DNA from: Methylorubrum rhodesianum
Lineage (GTDB): Bacteria; Pseudomonadota; Alphaproteobacteria; Rhizobiales; Beijerinckiaceae
DNA: 64,000 nucleotides
Assembly (NCBI RefSeq): GCF_014199985.1
Contig: NZ_JACHOS010000009.1
Location: 1 to 64,000 of the forward strand
Direction of reading: 5' to 3'
Shown: positions 17,422-26,277 of the stretch, one piece after another
Layout: each line of letters starts with the position of its first letter
How positions within the stretch are numbered: the first letter of the stretch is position 1
The notes under the pieces: model-generated
Databases searched by the model: none
What the model saw: only the letters and a program-made list of their open reading frames with translations
What the model was told of the DNA's origin: nothing
Position numbers and translations under genes: made by a program

Positions 17422-18252
17422 ATGACCGTCCACTTCATCGGCGCCGGGCCGGGCGCCGCCGACCTCATCACCCTGCGCGGCCGCGACCGGATCGCGGCCT
17501 GCCCGGTCTGCCTCTATGCCGGCTCGCTGGTGGCGCCGGAGATTCTGTCGTGGTGCCCTCCGGGGGCGCGCATCGTCGACACTGCCCCCCTCGACCTCGA
17601 CGCGATCATGGAGGAGATCGGGCGCGCCCACGCGGACGGCCGGGACGTGGCGCGGCTGCATTCCGGCGATCTCTCGGTCTGGAGCGCCCTGGCCGAGCAG
17701 ACCCGGCGGCTCGACGCGCTCGGCATCCCCTACACCGTGACGCCGGGCGTCCCCGCATTCGCCGCCGCCGCCGCCCTGCTGCGGCGCGAGCTCACCGTGC
17801 CGGGACTGACGCAATCCGTGGTGCTCACCCGCACCTCCGGCCGGGCGAGCCCGATGCCGGAGCGCGAGCAGCTCTCCGCCTTCGCCGCCACCGGCGCGAC
17901 CCTGGCGCTGCACCTCTCGATCCACGTCGTCGAGCAGGCTTGCGCCGACCTCGTCCCGTTCTACGGGCCGGATTGCCCGGCCGCGGTCGTGTTCCGCGCC
18001 ACCTGGCCCGACGAGCGGGTGCTGACTGGGACGCTGACGACCCTGCCCGAGCACGTGCGCGCAGCGAACATCGAGCGCACCGCGCTGATCCTGGTGGGTC
18101 CGGCGCTTGACCCGTCGGATTTCCGCGAGAGCGCGCTCTACGCACCCGATTACGATCGCCGCTTCCGGCCCCGCGGCGCGGTCGGTGCGGTGGGCACCCT
18201 TGGCGGCGCATCGAACGCGCGTGGCGAAGCATCGGACGAGGCCGCATCGTGA
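17422..18252 (+). CDS. cobM: Precorrin-4 C11-methyltransferase
   Basis: SAM-dependent enzyme that methylates precorrin-4 at C11 to give precorrin-5 in aerobic cobalamin synthesis. The 276-aa protein shows the tetrapyrrole-methylase pattern: [18 protein letters not shown] at the start, [19 protein letters not shown] and [14 protein letters not shown]. The last 30 residues beyond the fold are Arg/Gly/Ala-rich and probably unstructured. Its TGA overlaps the GTG start of cobB (GTGA). It lies 2.7 kb downstream of cobE; the intervening genes look like an insertion into the cobalamin cluster. Confidence 0.94.
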   Translation: MTVHFIGAGPGAADLITLRGRDRIAACPVCLYAGSLVAPEILSWCPPGARIVDTAPLDLDAIMEEIGRAHADGRDVARLHSGDLSVWSALAEQTRRLDALGIPYTVTPGVPAFAAAAALLRRELTVPGLTQSVVLTRTSGRASPMPEREQLSAFAATGATLALHLSIHVVEQACADLVPFYGPDCPAAVVFRATWPDERVLTGTLTTLPEHVRAANIERTALILVGPALDPSDFRESALYAPDYDRRFRPRGAVGAVGTLGGASNARGEASDEAAS

Positions 18253-19574
18253 CCCCCGCCCCCGGCCTCCTCGTCGCGGCACCGCGCTCCGGCTCCGGCA
18301 AGACCACGGTGACGCTCGCGCTGATGCGGGCGCTGCGCCGCCGGGGTGTGGCGCTGCGCGGCGCCAAATGCGGGCCGGACTACATCGACCCTGCCTTCCA
18401 CGAGGCGGCAACGGGAGCCCCCAGCCTCAACCTCGACAGTTTCGCCATGCCCGACGCGCTGCTCGACGCCTGCGCCGGCCTGAGCGCCGATCAGGCAGAC
18501 CTCGTCGTGGCCGAGGGTTCGATGGGGCTGCATGACGGCATCGTCGCCGGCGAGGGCCGCACCGGCGCGAATGCCGACATCGCCGCGCGCTACGGCTGGC
18601 CGGTCCTCCTCGTGCTCGACGTGTCGGGCGCGGCGCAATCGGCGGCGGCGGTCGCACTCGGCTGTGCGGCCTACGATTCGCGGATCCGGATCGCGGGCGT
18701 GATCCTCAACAAGGTCGCGAGCCCGCGCCACCGCCGCCTCGTCGAGGCGGGACTGTCGCGGGTCGGGCTGCCGGTGCTCGGCGCCCTCCCGCGGGAGGCG
18801 GGTCTCGTCCTGCCCGAACGTCATCTCGGCCTCGTCCAGGCCGGAGAGACCGCCGACCTCCACGCCCGTCTCGACCGGCTCGCGGATCTCGCGGAAGCCT
18901 CCCTCGATCTGGACGCGATCGTTTCCGCGGCCGGTGGGCACGCCCCCGCCGTCACCGCCGGCTTGCCGAAGCCGCCGGCGCAGCGGATCGCGGTGGCGCG
19001 GGACGCCGCCTTCTCCTTCCTCTATCCGCACATGCTGGCGGGTTGGCGCGCGGCCGGTGCCGAGATCGTGCCGTTCTCGCCGCTGGCCGACGAGGCGCCG
19101 GGCGCCGATTGCGATGCCTGCTGGCTGCCCGGCGGCTATCCCGAGCTGCATGCGGGCCGGCTCGCGGCGGCGAACCGCTTCCGCGATGGCCTGCGGGCCT
19201 TCGCCCGGACGCGGCCGGTCCACGGCGAGTGCGGCGGCTACATGGTTCTGGGTGAGAGCCTGGAGGATGCGGACGGAGTGACCCAGCCGATGTGCGGCCT
19301 GCTGCCGGTGGCGACCTCGTACCGGCGGCGCAAGCTCCATCTCGGCTACCGCGTCGCGCATCTCCTCGCCGACGGGCTGCTGGGTGCCGCGGGCACGCGC
19401 CTCGTCGGGCACGAGTTCCACTACGCGAGCGAACTCACGCCCAGCCCGGAGGGCGACCTCGCGCTCGCACGGGTGACGGATGCGGAAGGGGTGCCGCTCG
19501 GCCTCGCCGGCCACCGCCGGGGCCACGTCACGGGAAGCTTCTTCCACCTGATCGCCGGGACCGGGGAGGCGTGA
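18249..19574 (+). CDS. cobB: Cobyrinic (hydrogenobyrinic) acid a,c-diamide synthase
   Basis: Glutamine- and ATP-dependent amidase of the cobalamin pathway; in aerobic organisms it acts on hydrogenobyrinic acid. The 441-aa protein has an N-terminal ATP-binding domain ([18 protein letters not shown], a P-loop at about residues 8-17; then [12 protein letters not shown]) and a C-terminal class I glutamine amidotransferase domain with the nucleophile Cys in [11 protein letters not shown] and [10 protein letters not shown]. Start is GTG 18249, coupled to cobM by a 4-base overlap. It is the last gene of this cobalamin block; a 265-base gap to a converging regulator follows. Confidence 0.95.
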   Translation: MTPAPGLLVAAPRSGSGKTTVTLALMRALRRRGVALRGAKCGPDYIDPAFHEAATGAPSLNLDSFAMPDALLDACAGLSADQADLVVAEGSMGLHDGIVAGEGRTGANADIAARYGWPVLLVLDVSGAAQSAAAVALGCAAYDSRIRIAGVILNKVASPRHRRLVEAGLSRVGLPVLGALPREAGLVLPERHLGLVQAGETADLHARLDRLADLAEASLDLDAIVSAAGGHAPAVTAGLPKPPAQRIAVARDAAFSFLYPHMLAGWRAAGAEIVPFSPLADEAPGADCDACWLPGGYPELHAGRLAAANRFRDGLRAFARTRPVHGECGGYMVLGESLEDADGVTQPMCGLLPVATSYRRRKLHLGYRVAHLLADGLLGAAGTRLVGHEFHYASELTPSPEGDLALARVTDAEGVPLGLAGHRRGHVTGSFFHLIAGTGEA

Positions 19575-19839
19575 GAAGGATCCCCGCCGGCCGCGTCGGC
19601 TCGATCACCGCTGGTCGGGGCAGGGATCGGCCCCGTGCCGGACGCGGGCGGCTTGAGCCACCCCAACCCGCAGAGACCGAGAGCCGCAACCGTTCCGTCC
19701 GAAGCGGCGGATCCGGGTCCGCGCTCGAGCGCCGCGAGCCGACCGGTACGGTTCCCGGCTCGATCAAGCGGAGACCGTATCAGCCCTGGTCCGACACGGT
19801 CCTGAACGCCGAGCCCGAATCCCTTCCGGCGCAGAACCG

Positions 19840-20247
19840 CTAGGCGTCGAGGACTTCCGGGTCCTTCTTGCGGCCGAGGCGGGCGGCGCTGCGCACGATC
19901 GCCAGAACCTCGCGGCGCAGCTGATCGTCCTCGATCGTGGCGAAGGCGCGCAGCAGATCGACGGCACCGTGAGCGCGGAGGAAGCCGAAGACCTCCGTCT
20001 GCTCCTGGGCGGCGGCGCCGTCGCCCTCCTCGAAGAAGGCGGAGACCGGAACTTCGAGCAGACGGGCGATCTCACGCAGGCGCCCGGCGCCGACACGGTT
20101 CTGGCCCTTCTCGTATTTCTGGACCTGCTGGAACGTCACGCCCACGGCGGTCCCGAGCGCGGTCTGGCTCAAGCCGCGTGCCTTGCGCAGCGCGGTGATC
20201 CGGAGCCCGACGAGGCGGTCGACATCGGTTGTCTGTTTCGGCATCAT
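19840..20247 (-). CDS. XRE family transcriptional regulator
   Basis: A 135-aa DNA-binding protein. An HTH_3 domain occupies about residues 14-70 (LRKARGLSQTALGTAVGVTF, then QQVQKYEKGQNRVGAGRL), followed by a C-terminal helical part (LLRAFATIEDDQLRREVLAIVRS) as in many alphaproteobacterial regulators of this size. Two adjacent ATGs (20247 and 20244) are possible starts, neither with a strong ribosome-binding site. It converges on cobB. No operator or target could be assigned; its own 450-base upstream region is unusually long and less GC-rich. Confidence 0.88.
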   Translation of the reverse strand: MMPKQTTDVDRLVGLRITALRKARGLSQTALGTAVGVTFQQVQKYEKGQNRVGAGRLREIARLLEVPVSAFFEEGDGAAAQEQTEVFGFLRAHGAVDLLRAFATIEDDQLRREVLAIVRSAARLGRKKDPEVLDA

Positions 20248-20696
20248 CTTACGGCACGGTCCCTGTTCGACGTCGCGGACCAACCCAAGGACCTTAGGTC
20301 GGCAGCGCTTGAGCATTTGCCAGCGCCTTCGGGCATCGCGGAACGCTTCTACTGCCGAAGCAGGTCGGGCAGATGCGTTGCGAGGCTACCGTATCGCTGT
20401 GGTTTAGCCTGGCTGCAGCATCACCATGAAGTGCATACGCAATGCAAGTACCTACCTGTTGGCGGATCGGAGTTTTCAGTTTGCTGTCAGGTTTCTGTTC
20501 TCCAAACGTTCCTGCGGCAGAGTCGACAAGCCTCGCTTGAAGTTGGTGAGAGTTCTCGCGAATTCGCTGCGGGAGGGGCACTCACCCTGCAGGCGGTGAG
20601 AGCGCTTCGGTTCACCTTATGAGCGAGACTACGTAGAGTCATCAAATTCGGGCGGCCGCGCGGCGGTCGGCCCGTTCAGATCGGGAGCATTCGGGC
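20248..20696. other. Long divergent intergenic region of lower GC
   Basis: About 450 bases between the XRE gene (leftward) and the HmuQ-like gene (rightward). From about 20400 the base composition drops markedly compared with the coding regions. It holds an inverted repeat TGCAT-ACGCA-ATGCA (20432-20446), a possible operator. A 57-codon open frame from ATG 20426 has no ribosome-binding site and atypical codons, so I do not call it a gene. No promoter could be assigned with confidence. Confidence 0.5.
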
Positions 20697-21032
20697 ATGT
20701 TCATCGCGATGAACCGGTTCAAGGTCGTCAAGGAATCGGCGCAGGATTTCGAGCAGGTTTGGCTCGGGCGCGACAGCCATCTCGGCGAGATGGAGGGGTT
20801 CGTGGAGTTCCATCTGCTGAAAGGACCGGAGGCCGAGGATCACATCCTCTACGCCTCGCACACCATCTGGCGCTCGCGGTCCGATTTCGAGGCCTGGACC
20901 CGCTCGGAACAGTTCCGCAAGGCGCATGGGCGGGTGCCGGGCACCAAGCCGCTCTATCTCGGCCACCCGCAATTCGAGGGGTTCGAGTCGATCCAGACCG
21001 TCGCTCGGCCGGAAAGCGAGCAGGCGGCCTGA
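20697..21032 (+). CDS. HmuQ/IsdG-like haem-degrading monooxygenase (ABM domain)
   Basis: A 111-aa cytoplasmic protein with an antibiotic-biosynthesis-monooxygenase fold. The sequence (MFIAMNRFKV, then GFVEFHLLKGPEAEDHILYASHT) is close to what I remember of Bradyrhizobium HmuQ, an enzyme that opens haem to release iron. The IsdG-type catalytic set is visible as Asn6, a Trp in HTIWRSRSDFEAW and the His in FRKAHGR. GGGAG at 20683-20687 supports ATG 20697. It stands alone, with no haem uptake genes in the window. I did not find an Irr-type iron control element in front of it. Other ABM-domain oxygenases remain possible. Confidence 0.78.
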   Translation: MFIAMNRFKVVKESAQDFEQVWLGRDSHLGEMEGFVEFHLLKGPEAEDHILYASHTIWRSRSDFEAWTRSEQFRKAHGRVPGTKPLYLGHPQFEGFESIQTVARPESEQAA

Positions 21033-21191
21033 TTCCGGCTCCCCTGACGCCTCGTCCCAGAGCGCTGATGAGCGGCATCCATCCGGGACGAGAGCGCAAC
21101 CTCTGGTCGCTCTCAGCGAACCGGAACCCTTGATCAGCCCCGGCCGCGATCCGACGTCGGCGGGCGGCGGATCGGTCCCGATCCGGCGGCA

Positions 21192-22472
21192 TCACCGCAG
21201 GCGGGGCAGGAACACCGCCGTCAGCCCGATGGCGGGCAGGTAGGCGCAGAGATCGTAGACCCGCTCGATGCCGACATGATCGGCCGTCTCTCCGAGCAGA
21301 GCGGCCCCGAGGCCGCCCATGCCGAAGGCGAAGCCGAAGAACAGACCGCCGACGAGGCCGATTCGGCCCGGCAACAATTCCTGTGCATAGACCAGGATCG
21401 CCGGCATGGCCGAGGCCAGGATCAGGCCGATCGGCACCGACAGGGCCACCGTCCAGAACAGGCTCACATGCGGCAGGGCGAGGGAGAAGGGCAGCACGCC
21501 GAGTATCGAGATCCAGATCACGAGCTTGCGCCCGAAGCGGTCGCCGATGGGACCACCGAGGATCGTGCCCGCCGCGACCGATCCGAGGAAGACGAACAGG
21601 TAGACCTGAGCCTGCGCCACCGGCACGCCGAACCGGTGGATCAGGTAGAAGGTGTAGTAGGACGAAAAGCTCGCCATGTAGAAGTACTTGGAGAAGATCA
21701 GCCCCAGCAGGATCGCGACCGTCGCCACGACCCGCGCACGGCTCAGCCGGCCGGAGGCCGCCCCGGTGCTCGACCGGGCGATCCGCGGCGCCCCCGCGAG
21801 GTGCCGTGCGTACCAGCGGCCGACCGTGCCGAGCACGAGGATGCCGGCCAAGGCCGCGAGGCAGAACCAGGCGACGCTACCCTGGCCGTAGGGCACCACG
21901 AGGAAGGCGGCCAGCAGCGGCCCGAGCGCCGTGCCGGCATTGCCGCCGACCTGGAACACCGATTGCGCCAGCCCGTAGCGTCCGCCGGATGCGAGGCGCG
22001 CCACACGGCTCGCTTCGGGGTGGAAGATCGCGGAGCCGAGACCGATCAGCGCCGCGGCGGCGAGCAGGGCGCCGTAGGCGGGCGCCGCCGACAGCAGCGC
22101 GAGCCCGGCGAGCGACAGCCCCATGCCGACGGCCAGCGAGTAGGGCAGCGGGCGCCGGTCGGTGTAGAGGCCCACCGCCGGCTGGAGCAGCGAGGCCGTC
22201 CCCTGGAACACGAAGGTGATGAGCCCGATCTGCCCGAAATCGAGGTGGAAGCCTGTCTTGAGCAGGGGATAGAGCGCCGGCAGGAGCGACTGCACGAGGT
22301 CGTTGAGGAGGTGCGAGAGGCTGAGGCCCAGGAGCACCGCCAGGGCCGGTCCCGAAGAGGGCTCGGGCCCCTGCCGGATCGCCTGCAAGGGGGCCTTCAA
22401 GGGGGCCTGCGTTGACAGCGCTCCGGCGGGCAGGCCCTGCAACGCCGGATTCTCACCCGCTTCGGCTCTCAT
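21192..22472 (-). CDS. MFS transporter of the fosmidomycin resistance (Fsr) type
   Basis: A 426-aa inner-membrane efflux protein with 12 predicted membrane segments. It follows the Fsr pattern: HLLNDLVQSLLPALYPLLK in the first helix, GLYTDRRPLPYSL, and GLGSAIFHPEASRVARLASGG, where the HPE loop is characteristic. Fsr exports fosmidomycin in E. coli; in other bacteria the substrate is often unknown. ATG 22472 has GGAG 6 bases upstream; a longer N-terminus from further upstream is less likely. It converges with the HmuQ-like gene and is divergent from the exopolysaccharide gene. Confidence 0.88.
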   Translation of the reverse strand: MRAEAGENPALQGLPAGALSTQAPLKAPLQAIRQGPEPSSGPALAVLLGLSLSHLLNDLVQSLLPALYPLLKTGFHLDFGQIGLITFVFQGTASLLQPAVGLYTDRRPLPYSLAVGMGLSLAGLALLSAAPAYGALLAAAALIGLGSAIFHPEASRVARLASGGRYGLAQSVFQVGGNAGTALGPLLAAFLVVPYGQGSVAWFCLAALAGILVLGTVGRWYARHLAGAPRIARSSTGAASGRLSRARVVATVAILLGLIFSKYFYMASFSSYYTFYLIHRFGVPVAQAQVYLFVFLGSVAAGTILGGPIGDRFGRKLVIWISILGVLPFSLALPHVSLFWTVALSVPIGLILASAMPAILVYAQELLPGRIGLVGGLFFGFAFGMGGLGAALLGETADHVGIERVYDLCAYLPAIGLTAVFLPRLR

Positions 22473-22665
22473 GCCGCACTCCGTCCGGACGGCGCTCCGG
22501 TCTTGATTTACTCGAAAGACCGACGCTGAACTCGCGGGGGCTCCGCGGCGCGAAGCCACCGATTCCCCGTCGAAATCGTCTCGTTCGTCTCACATCGGCG
22601 CCGCGCCGCAGCCGGCCCGGATCGATCCGGGCTCGCGTTCGGCCCGCGCGGAGGCGAAGGAACCA

Positions 22666-22707
22666 CGACGGAGCGCGGCCGATCGAAGGATCGGCCACGC
22701 TCCGTCG
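22666..22707. repeat. Long hairpin between the Fsr and exopolysaccharide genes
   Basis: An inverted repeat with 19-bp arms (22666-22684 and 22689-22707) and a 4-base GAAG loop; only one base pair mismatches. The core reads GGCCGATC-GAAG-GATCGGCC. No T-run follows in either direction, so it is not a standard terminator. It lies about midway in the 385-base divergent region, the rest of which shows nothing recognisable. It could be a palindromic repeat element or a regulator site. Confidence 0.85.
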
Positions 22708-22857
22708 GTCGTATGTCAGGCCGCCGTGGCCCCGGCAACGGCGTGCGGGCGCATCCGGTGCGCGGCTTGCGCGGGGAACCGCGAAACCCGGCGCGGCGGC
22801 TGAAGACGTCCCGCTTCGGGACAGATCACCGCCTCCGGGCAGCACAGCGCGGGACAC

Positions 22858-24363
22858 ATGTTTCACGAGCGCCCACCTCAGCAGTACCAGCGCCTGCCCG
22901 GCGACCGGGCGCGCCGCTCCGTCTGGGCCTCTCTCCTGCCGCAGCGGCGGCGCACGGCCCTGCGCGTGGGCATCTCGGCCACGCTGCTCACCGCCGATCT
23001 GCTGGCCATCCTGGCGGTCGGCTACGCCATGGATGCGGCCTACCACGCCTATATCGGCGACGGCGTGCTGATCCCGCTCACGCACAGCATGAACCTGCAG
23101 ACGGCCGGGTTCCTCGCCGTCATCGTGGTGGTGACCAACCTCGTCCGCGGCGAGTACAGCATCGAGCGCTGCCTGTCGCAGACGCCGCACCTCCAGCGCC
23201 GGGCGGCGCTGTGGCTGATGGCCTGGGCAGTCGCTCTGCTGGCCGGCTTCGCGACCAAGACGACCCAGGACTTCTCCCGCGTCGCCTCGGTCGCCTTCTT
23301 CCTCTCCGGTCTTCCGGTCACGATCCTCGTCCGCGCGGCGGCGGTGGCGCTGGTGCGCCGCAGCAGCACTTCGGGCTCCCCATCGGTGAGCCGCGTCCAC
23401 CTCGTCGGCTACGAGGAGGACGTGACGAGCTTCTACGCCAACAACGACGTCGATGCGCTGGGCCTTCGAATCGTCGGCACGAGCTACCTGCGCCGTTTCG
23501 ATCCCTCCTCCGGTGCTGCGAGCGCGGAATCCCTGCTCGCCGAGGATCTCGACCTCGCCGTCTCGGTGGTGCGGTTCCTGCGGCCGGACGACGTGTTCGT
23601 GCTGGTGCCCTGGTCGGAACCCGCCGACATTGAACGCTGCATCGACGCCTTCCTGCGGGTGCCGGCCGCCCTGCACCTGCGGCCCGGCACGATGATGGAC
23701 CGCTTCCCCGACCTGCAGGTCGCCCGGGTGGGGCGACTGTCGGGCATCAATATCGGTCGCCGCCCGCTCTCCGTCGGGGAGATCCTGCTCAAACGCGCCT
23801 TCGACGTGACGCTGGCGGGGCTCGGGCTCGTGCTGCTCGCCCCCCTGTTCGTCGCCCTCGCCGTGCTGATCAAGCTCGACAGCCCCGGCCCGGTCTTCTT
23901 CCGGCAGCGGCGCTACGGCTTCAACCAGCAGGCCTTCGGCGTTTACAAGTTCCGCAGCATGAAGGCCGCCCCCGACGCTCCCTTCCGGCAGGCCTCGCGC
24001 AACGACGACCGCATCACCCGCATCGGCGCTCTGCTGCGCCGGACCAACCTCGACGAGCTGCCCCAGCTCCTCAACGTGATCCGGGGCGACATGTCGCTCG
24101 TCGGTCCGCGCCCGCACGCGCTGGCGCACGACCGCAGCTTCGAGCGGCGCATCGCCCTCTACGCCCGCCGCCACAACGTGAAGCCCGGCATCACCGGATG
24201 GGCGCAGGTGAACGGCTTCCGCGGCGAGACCCTGACCGACGAGGCGATGGAACAGCGGGTCCAGGCGGACCTGCACTACATCGACAACTGGTCGCTCTGG
24301 CTCGACATCACGATCCTGTTCCGCACGATCGCCTCGCCGCGGGCCTACCGCAACGCGTTCTGA
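22858..24363 (+). CDS. Polyprenyl-phosphate sugar phosphotransferase starting exopolysaccharide synthesis (WcaJ-like)
   Basis: A 501-aa inner-membrane enzyme that transfers a hexose-1-phosphate (usually glucose) from UDP-sugar to undecaprenyl phosphate, the first step of exopolysaccharide repeat assembly. Four hydrophobic segments lie in residues 35-165, then a cytoplasmic nucleotide-binding-like CoA_binding_3 region, a further membrane hairpin at about 315-340 (KRAFDVTLAGLGLVLLAPLF), and the bacterial sugar transferase domain with YKFRSMK, LRRTNLDELPQLLNV and GDMSLVGPRP. Only this step is encoded here; no glycosyltransferase or Wzx/Wzy genes are adjacent. The exoD gene at 27241 is also linked to exopolysaccharide but is not in an operon with it. 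Confidence 0.93.
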   Translation: MFHERPPQQYQRLPGDRARRSVWASLLPQRRRTALRVGISATLLTADLLAILAVGYAMDAAYHAYIGDGVLIPLTHSMNLQTAGFLAVIVVVTNLVRGEYSIERCLSQTPHLQRRAALWLMAWAVALLAGFATKTTQDFSRVASVAFFLSGLPVTILVRAAAVALVRRSSTSGSPSVSRVHLVGYEEDVTSFYANNDVDALGLRIVGTSYLRRFDPSSGAASAESLLAEDLDLAVSVVRFLRPDDVFVLVPWSEPADIERCIDAFLRVPAALHLRPGTMMDRFPDLQVARVGRLSGINIGRRPLSVGEILLKRAFDVTLAGLGLVLLAPLFVALAVLIKLDSPGPVFFRQRRYGFNQQAFGVYKFRSMKAAPDAPFRQASRNDDRITRIGALLRRTNLDELPQLLNVIRGDMSLVGPRPHALAHDRSFERRIALYARRHNVKPGITGWAQVNGFRGETLTDEAMEQRVQADLHYIDNWSLWLDITILFRTIASPRAYRNAF

Positions 24364-24399
24364 CCGGGCGCTCCAGCCTGCACCTTCCGCTCGGGCGTG

Positions 24400-24993
24400 C
24401 TACGCGCGGGGCGCGGTGTCGGGTGGATCCCCGCGCTCGCGGCAGGCGCCGCACTCGCCCTCGACCTCCAGGATCCGGCTCGTCGGGGTGAATCCGGCCC
24501 CGGCCAGCGTCTGGTCGAGGGCGCTCTCGACGGCCGGAGCCGTCATCTCGTCGATGCCGCCGCAGGTGCGGCAGATCAGGAAGACGAGGCCTGCCCCCGC
24601 ACCGTGTTCGTGCCCGCAGGAGACGAAGGCGTTGCGGCTGGAAATGCGGTGGACGAAGCCCTGCTCGGTGAGGAAGTCGAGTGCCCGATAGACCGACACC
24701 GCCGCGACCCGGCGCCCGGGCGCGCTCATCCGCTCGGCGATGTCGTAGGCTCCGAGCGGCTTGTGCTCCGCCGCCACCGCCGCGAGCACGTCCCGCCGCA
24801 GACGCGTGAACTGCAGGCCGCGCGCCTGGCACAGGCGCTCCGCCCGCTCGATCACGTCCCCGGCGGCACCGTGCCCGCCGCAGCAACCGGGCCCGTCATG
24901 ACCCTGAGGGCCATGCGCGTGCCCGTGGCGGTCGCCCTGCCCGTCACTCTGCCCATCGCCCTGGCCGTGTTCCTGCTGCGCGTGACCGCGCAT
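24400..24993 (-). CDS. zur: Zinc uptake regulator Zur (Fur family)
   Basis: A 197-aa Fur-family repressor. A His/Gly/Gln-rich N-terminal extension (residues about 4-36, including CCGGH) precedes the winged helix (LCQARGLQFTRLRRDVLAAV, then VSVYRALDFLTEQGFVHRI). The structural zinc site is visible as two CxxC motifs (CRTCGG and CGAC), and FVSCGHEHGAG supplies sensing-site ligands. Start ATG 24993 is backed by GGGGAGG at 5-base spacing; longer upstream extensions are out of character. It is divergent from a small membrane gene and znuCB, which it should repress when zinc is ample. Zur is preferred over Fur because of this context. Confidence 0.93.
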   Translation of the reverse strand: MRGHAQQEHGQGDGQSDGQGDRHGHAHGPQGHDGPGCCGGHGAAGDVIERAERLCQARGLQFTRLRRDVLAAVAAEHKPLGAYDIAERMSAPGRRVAAVSVYRALDFLTEQGFVHRISSRNAFVSCGHEHGAGAGLVFLICRTCGGIDEMTAPAVESALDQTLAGAGFTPTSRILEVEGECGACRERGDPPDTAPRA

Positions 24994-25073
24994 CCCGACC
25001 TCCCCGGTATCGGCGGCCGAGATCGCCGCATTCTCGCCGCCCGCCTCGGCACGGGCCGATTGAACTCGATCCG

Positions 25074-25088
25074 TGTTACAGTGTATCA
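25074..25088. promoter_or_regulatory. Candidate Zur operator
   Basis: TGTTACA-G-TGTATCA, a 15-bp dyad whose 7-bp arms pair at six positions, sits in the 208-base gap between zur and the small membrane gene that precedes znuC. The A/T-rich, TGTTA-starting form resembles known alphaproteobacterial Zur boxes (GTTATA-type dyads) only partly. It is the most conspicuous palindrome in an otherwise GC-rich gap. Confidence 0.5.
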
Positions 25089-25201
25089 GCCCCACCAAGA
25101 TAGGCGTCCGGCCGCAATCGGGCAACGAGGCGGAGAACGCGCGGATCGCGGTCATCCCCGGCCTCCGCGACATCCTCCGCCCGGCCATCCTCGGAGATCC
25201 C

Positions 25202-25333
25202 ATGACCCGTGCCGGCGGGACCGTCCGCCTCCCGCGCCGCTCGCTGTTCCGCAGCGGGGCCGGACTGCGACTGGCGGCGGCCCTCATTCTGTCGAGCCTG
25301 CTCTGGGCGGTGATCCTGTGGGCCAAGTCTTGA
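25202..25333 (+). CDS. 43-aa single-span membrane protein at the head of the znu operon
   Basis: A small gene starting at ATG 25202 with GGAG exactly 5 bases upstream. The product has a basic N-terminal half (about residues 1-24, several Arg) and one hydrophobic helix (LRLAAALILSSLLWAVILWA). It should sit in the inner membrane with its N-terminus inside. It lies directly before znuC, whose likely TTG start overlaps its TGA stop (TTGA), so both are translated from one message downstream of the candidate Zur box. I do not recognise a family. A role as a ZnuBC partner or stabiliser is inference from position only. Confidence 0.65.
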   Translation: MTRAGGTVRLPRRSLFRSGAGLRLAAALILSSLLWAVILWAKS

Positions 25334-26277
25334 GCGATATCGTGAGCGGAGCCGTGAACGGCGGGTCGGCGCTGGCGGGCGCCATCCGGTTCCGCGGCCT
25401 GACCCTCGGCTACGACCGGCATCCGGCGGTCCACCATCTCGACGGCACCATCGCGGCCGGCGACCTGCTCGCCGTGGTGGGACCGAACGGCGCCGGCAAA
25501 TCGACGCTCCTGAAGGGCATCGTCGGTGAGATCCGTCCCCTCGACGGGACGGTCGAGGCAGGGCCGCGTTCAGGCGCGATCGCCTACCTGCCGCAGGCGG
25601 CCGAGATCGACCGCAGCTTTCCCGTGAGCGTCCTCGACCTTGCGGCGATGGGCCTGTGGCGGCCGCTCGGCGCGTGGCGCAGCCTCGCCCGTCAGCGGAG
25701 CCGACTGATCGAAGCCCTCGCGGCGGTCGGGCTCACCGGCTTCGAGGACCGGCCGATCGGCACCCTCTCCGGCGGCCAGTTCCAGCGCGCCCTGTTCGCT
25801 CGGCTGATCCTGCAGGACGCGCGGATCATCCTGCTCGACGAGCCCTTCACCGGCATCGACGAGCGCACCACCGCCGATCTGCTCGCGCTGATCCGTGGCT
25901 GGCACGGCGAGGGCCGCACCGTGGTCGCGGCCCTGCACGACCTCGCCCAGGTGCGCGCGCATTTTCCCTCGACCCTCGTGATTGCCCGCCGCCCCATCGC
26001 CTGGGGGCCGACCCGCGAGGTGCTGACGCCGCCGGTGCTGGCGCGGGCGCTGCGCCTGTCCGAAGCCTGGGATGAGGCCGCCGCGATCTGCCGCCATGAC
26101 GCACATCATGACGCGCATTACGAGGTTCACCCTGCGGACGGGGCCGCGGCGGCGGAGCCCCACGAGCACGGGCCGAGTCACGGGCACGATCACGGGCCTG
26201 CCGCCCACGACCATCGTGGGCACGAGCATCGCCACGACCATCACCATGATCACGCGCGTCACGGAGCCATGTCGTGA
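25330..26277 (+). CDS. znuC: Zinc ABC transporter ATP-binding protein with histidine-rich tail
   Basis: Cytoplasmic ATPase of a high-affinity zinc/manganese uptake system; about 315 aa. Walker A is GPNGAGKST (about residues 51-59), the signature is LSGGQFQR (146-153), and Walker B is IILLDEPFTGID. The last 60 residues are unusual: a His/Asp/Glu/Ala tail with more than 20 histidines, presumably binding zinc, as seen in some ZnuC and ZnuA proteins. Start is uncertain: TTG 25330 overlaps the previous stop, GTG 25318 and GTG 25342/25354 are alternatives. Its TGA overlaps the GTG of znuB. No substrate-binding protein ZnuA is present in the window. Confidence 0.9.
   Translation: MSDIVSGAVNGGSALAGAIRFRGLTLGYDRHPAVHHLDGTIAAGDLLAVVGPNGAGKSTLLKGIVGEIRPLDGTVEAGPRSGAIAYLPQAAEIDRSFPVSVLDLAAMGLWRPLGAWRSLARQRSRLIEALAAVGLTGFEDRPIGTLSGGQFQRALFARLILQDARIILLDEPFTGIDERTTADLLALIRGWHGEGRTVVAALHDLAQVRAHFPSTLVIARRPIAWGPTREVLTPPVLARALRLSEAWDEAAAICRHDAHHDAHYEVHPADGAAAAEPHEHGPSHGHDHGPAAHDHRGHEHRHDHHHDHARHGAMS

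Noticed and set aside
20426..20599. A 57-codon frame in the XRE–HmuQ gap
   Set aside because: No ribosome-binding site, many rare codons for this genome, and no recognisable product.
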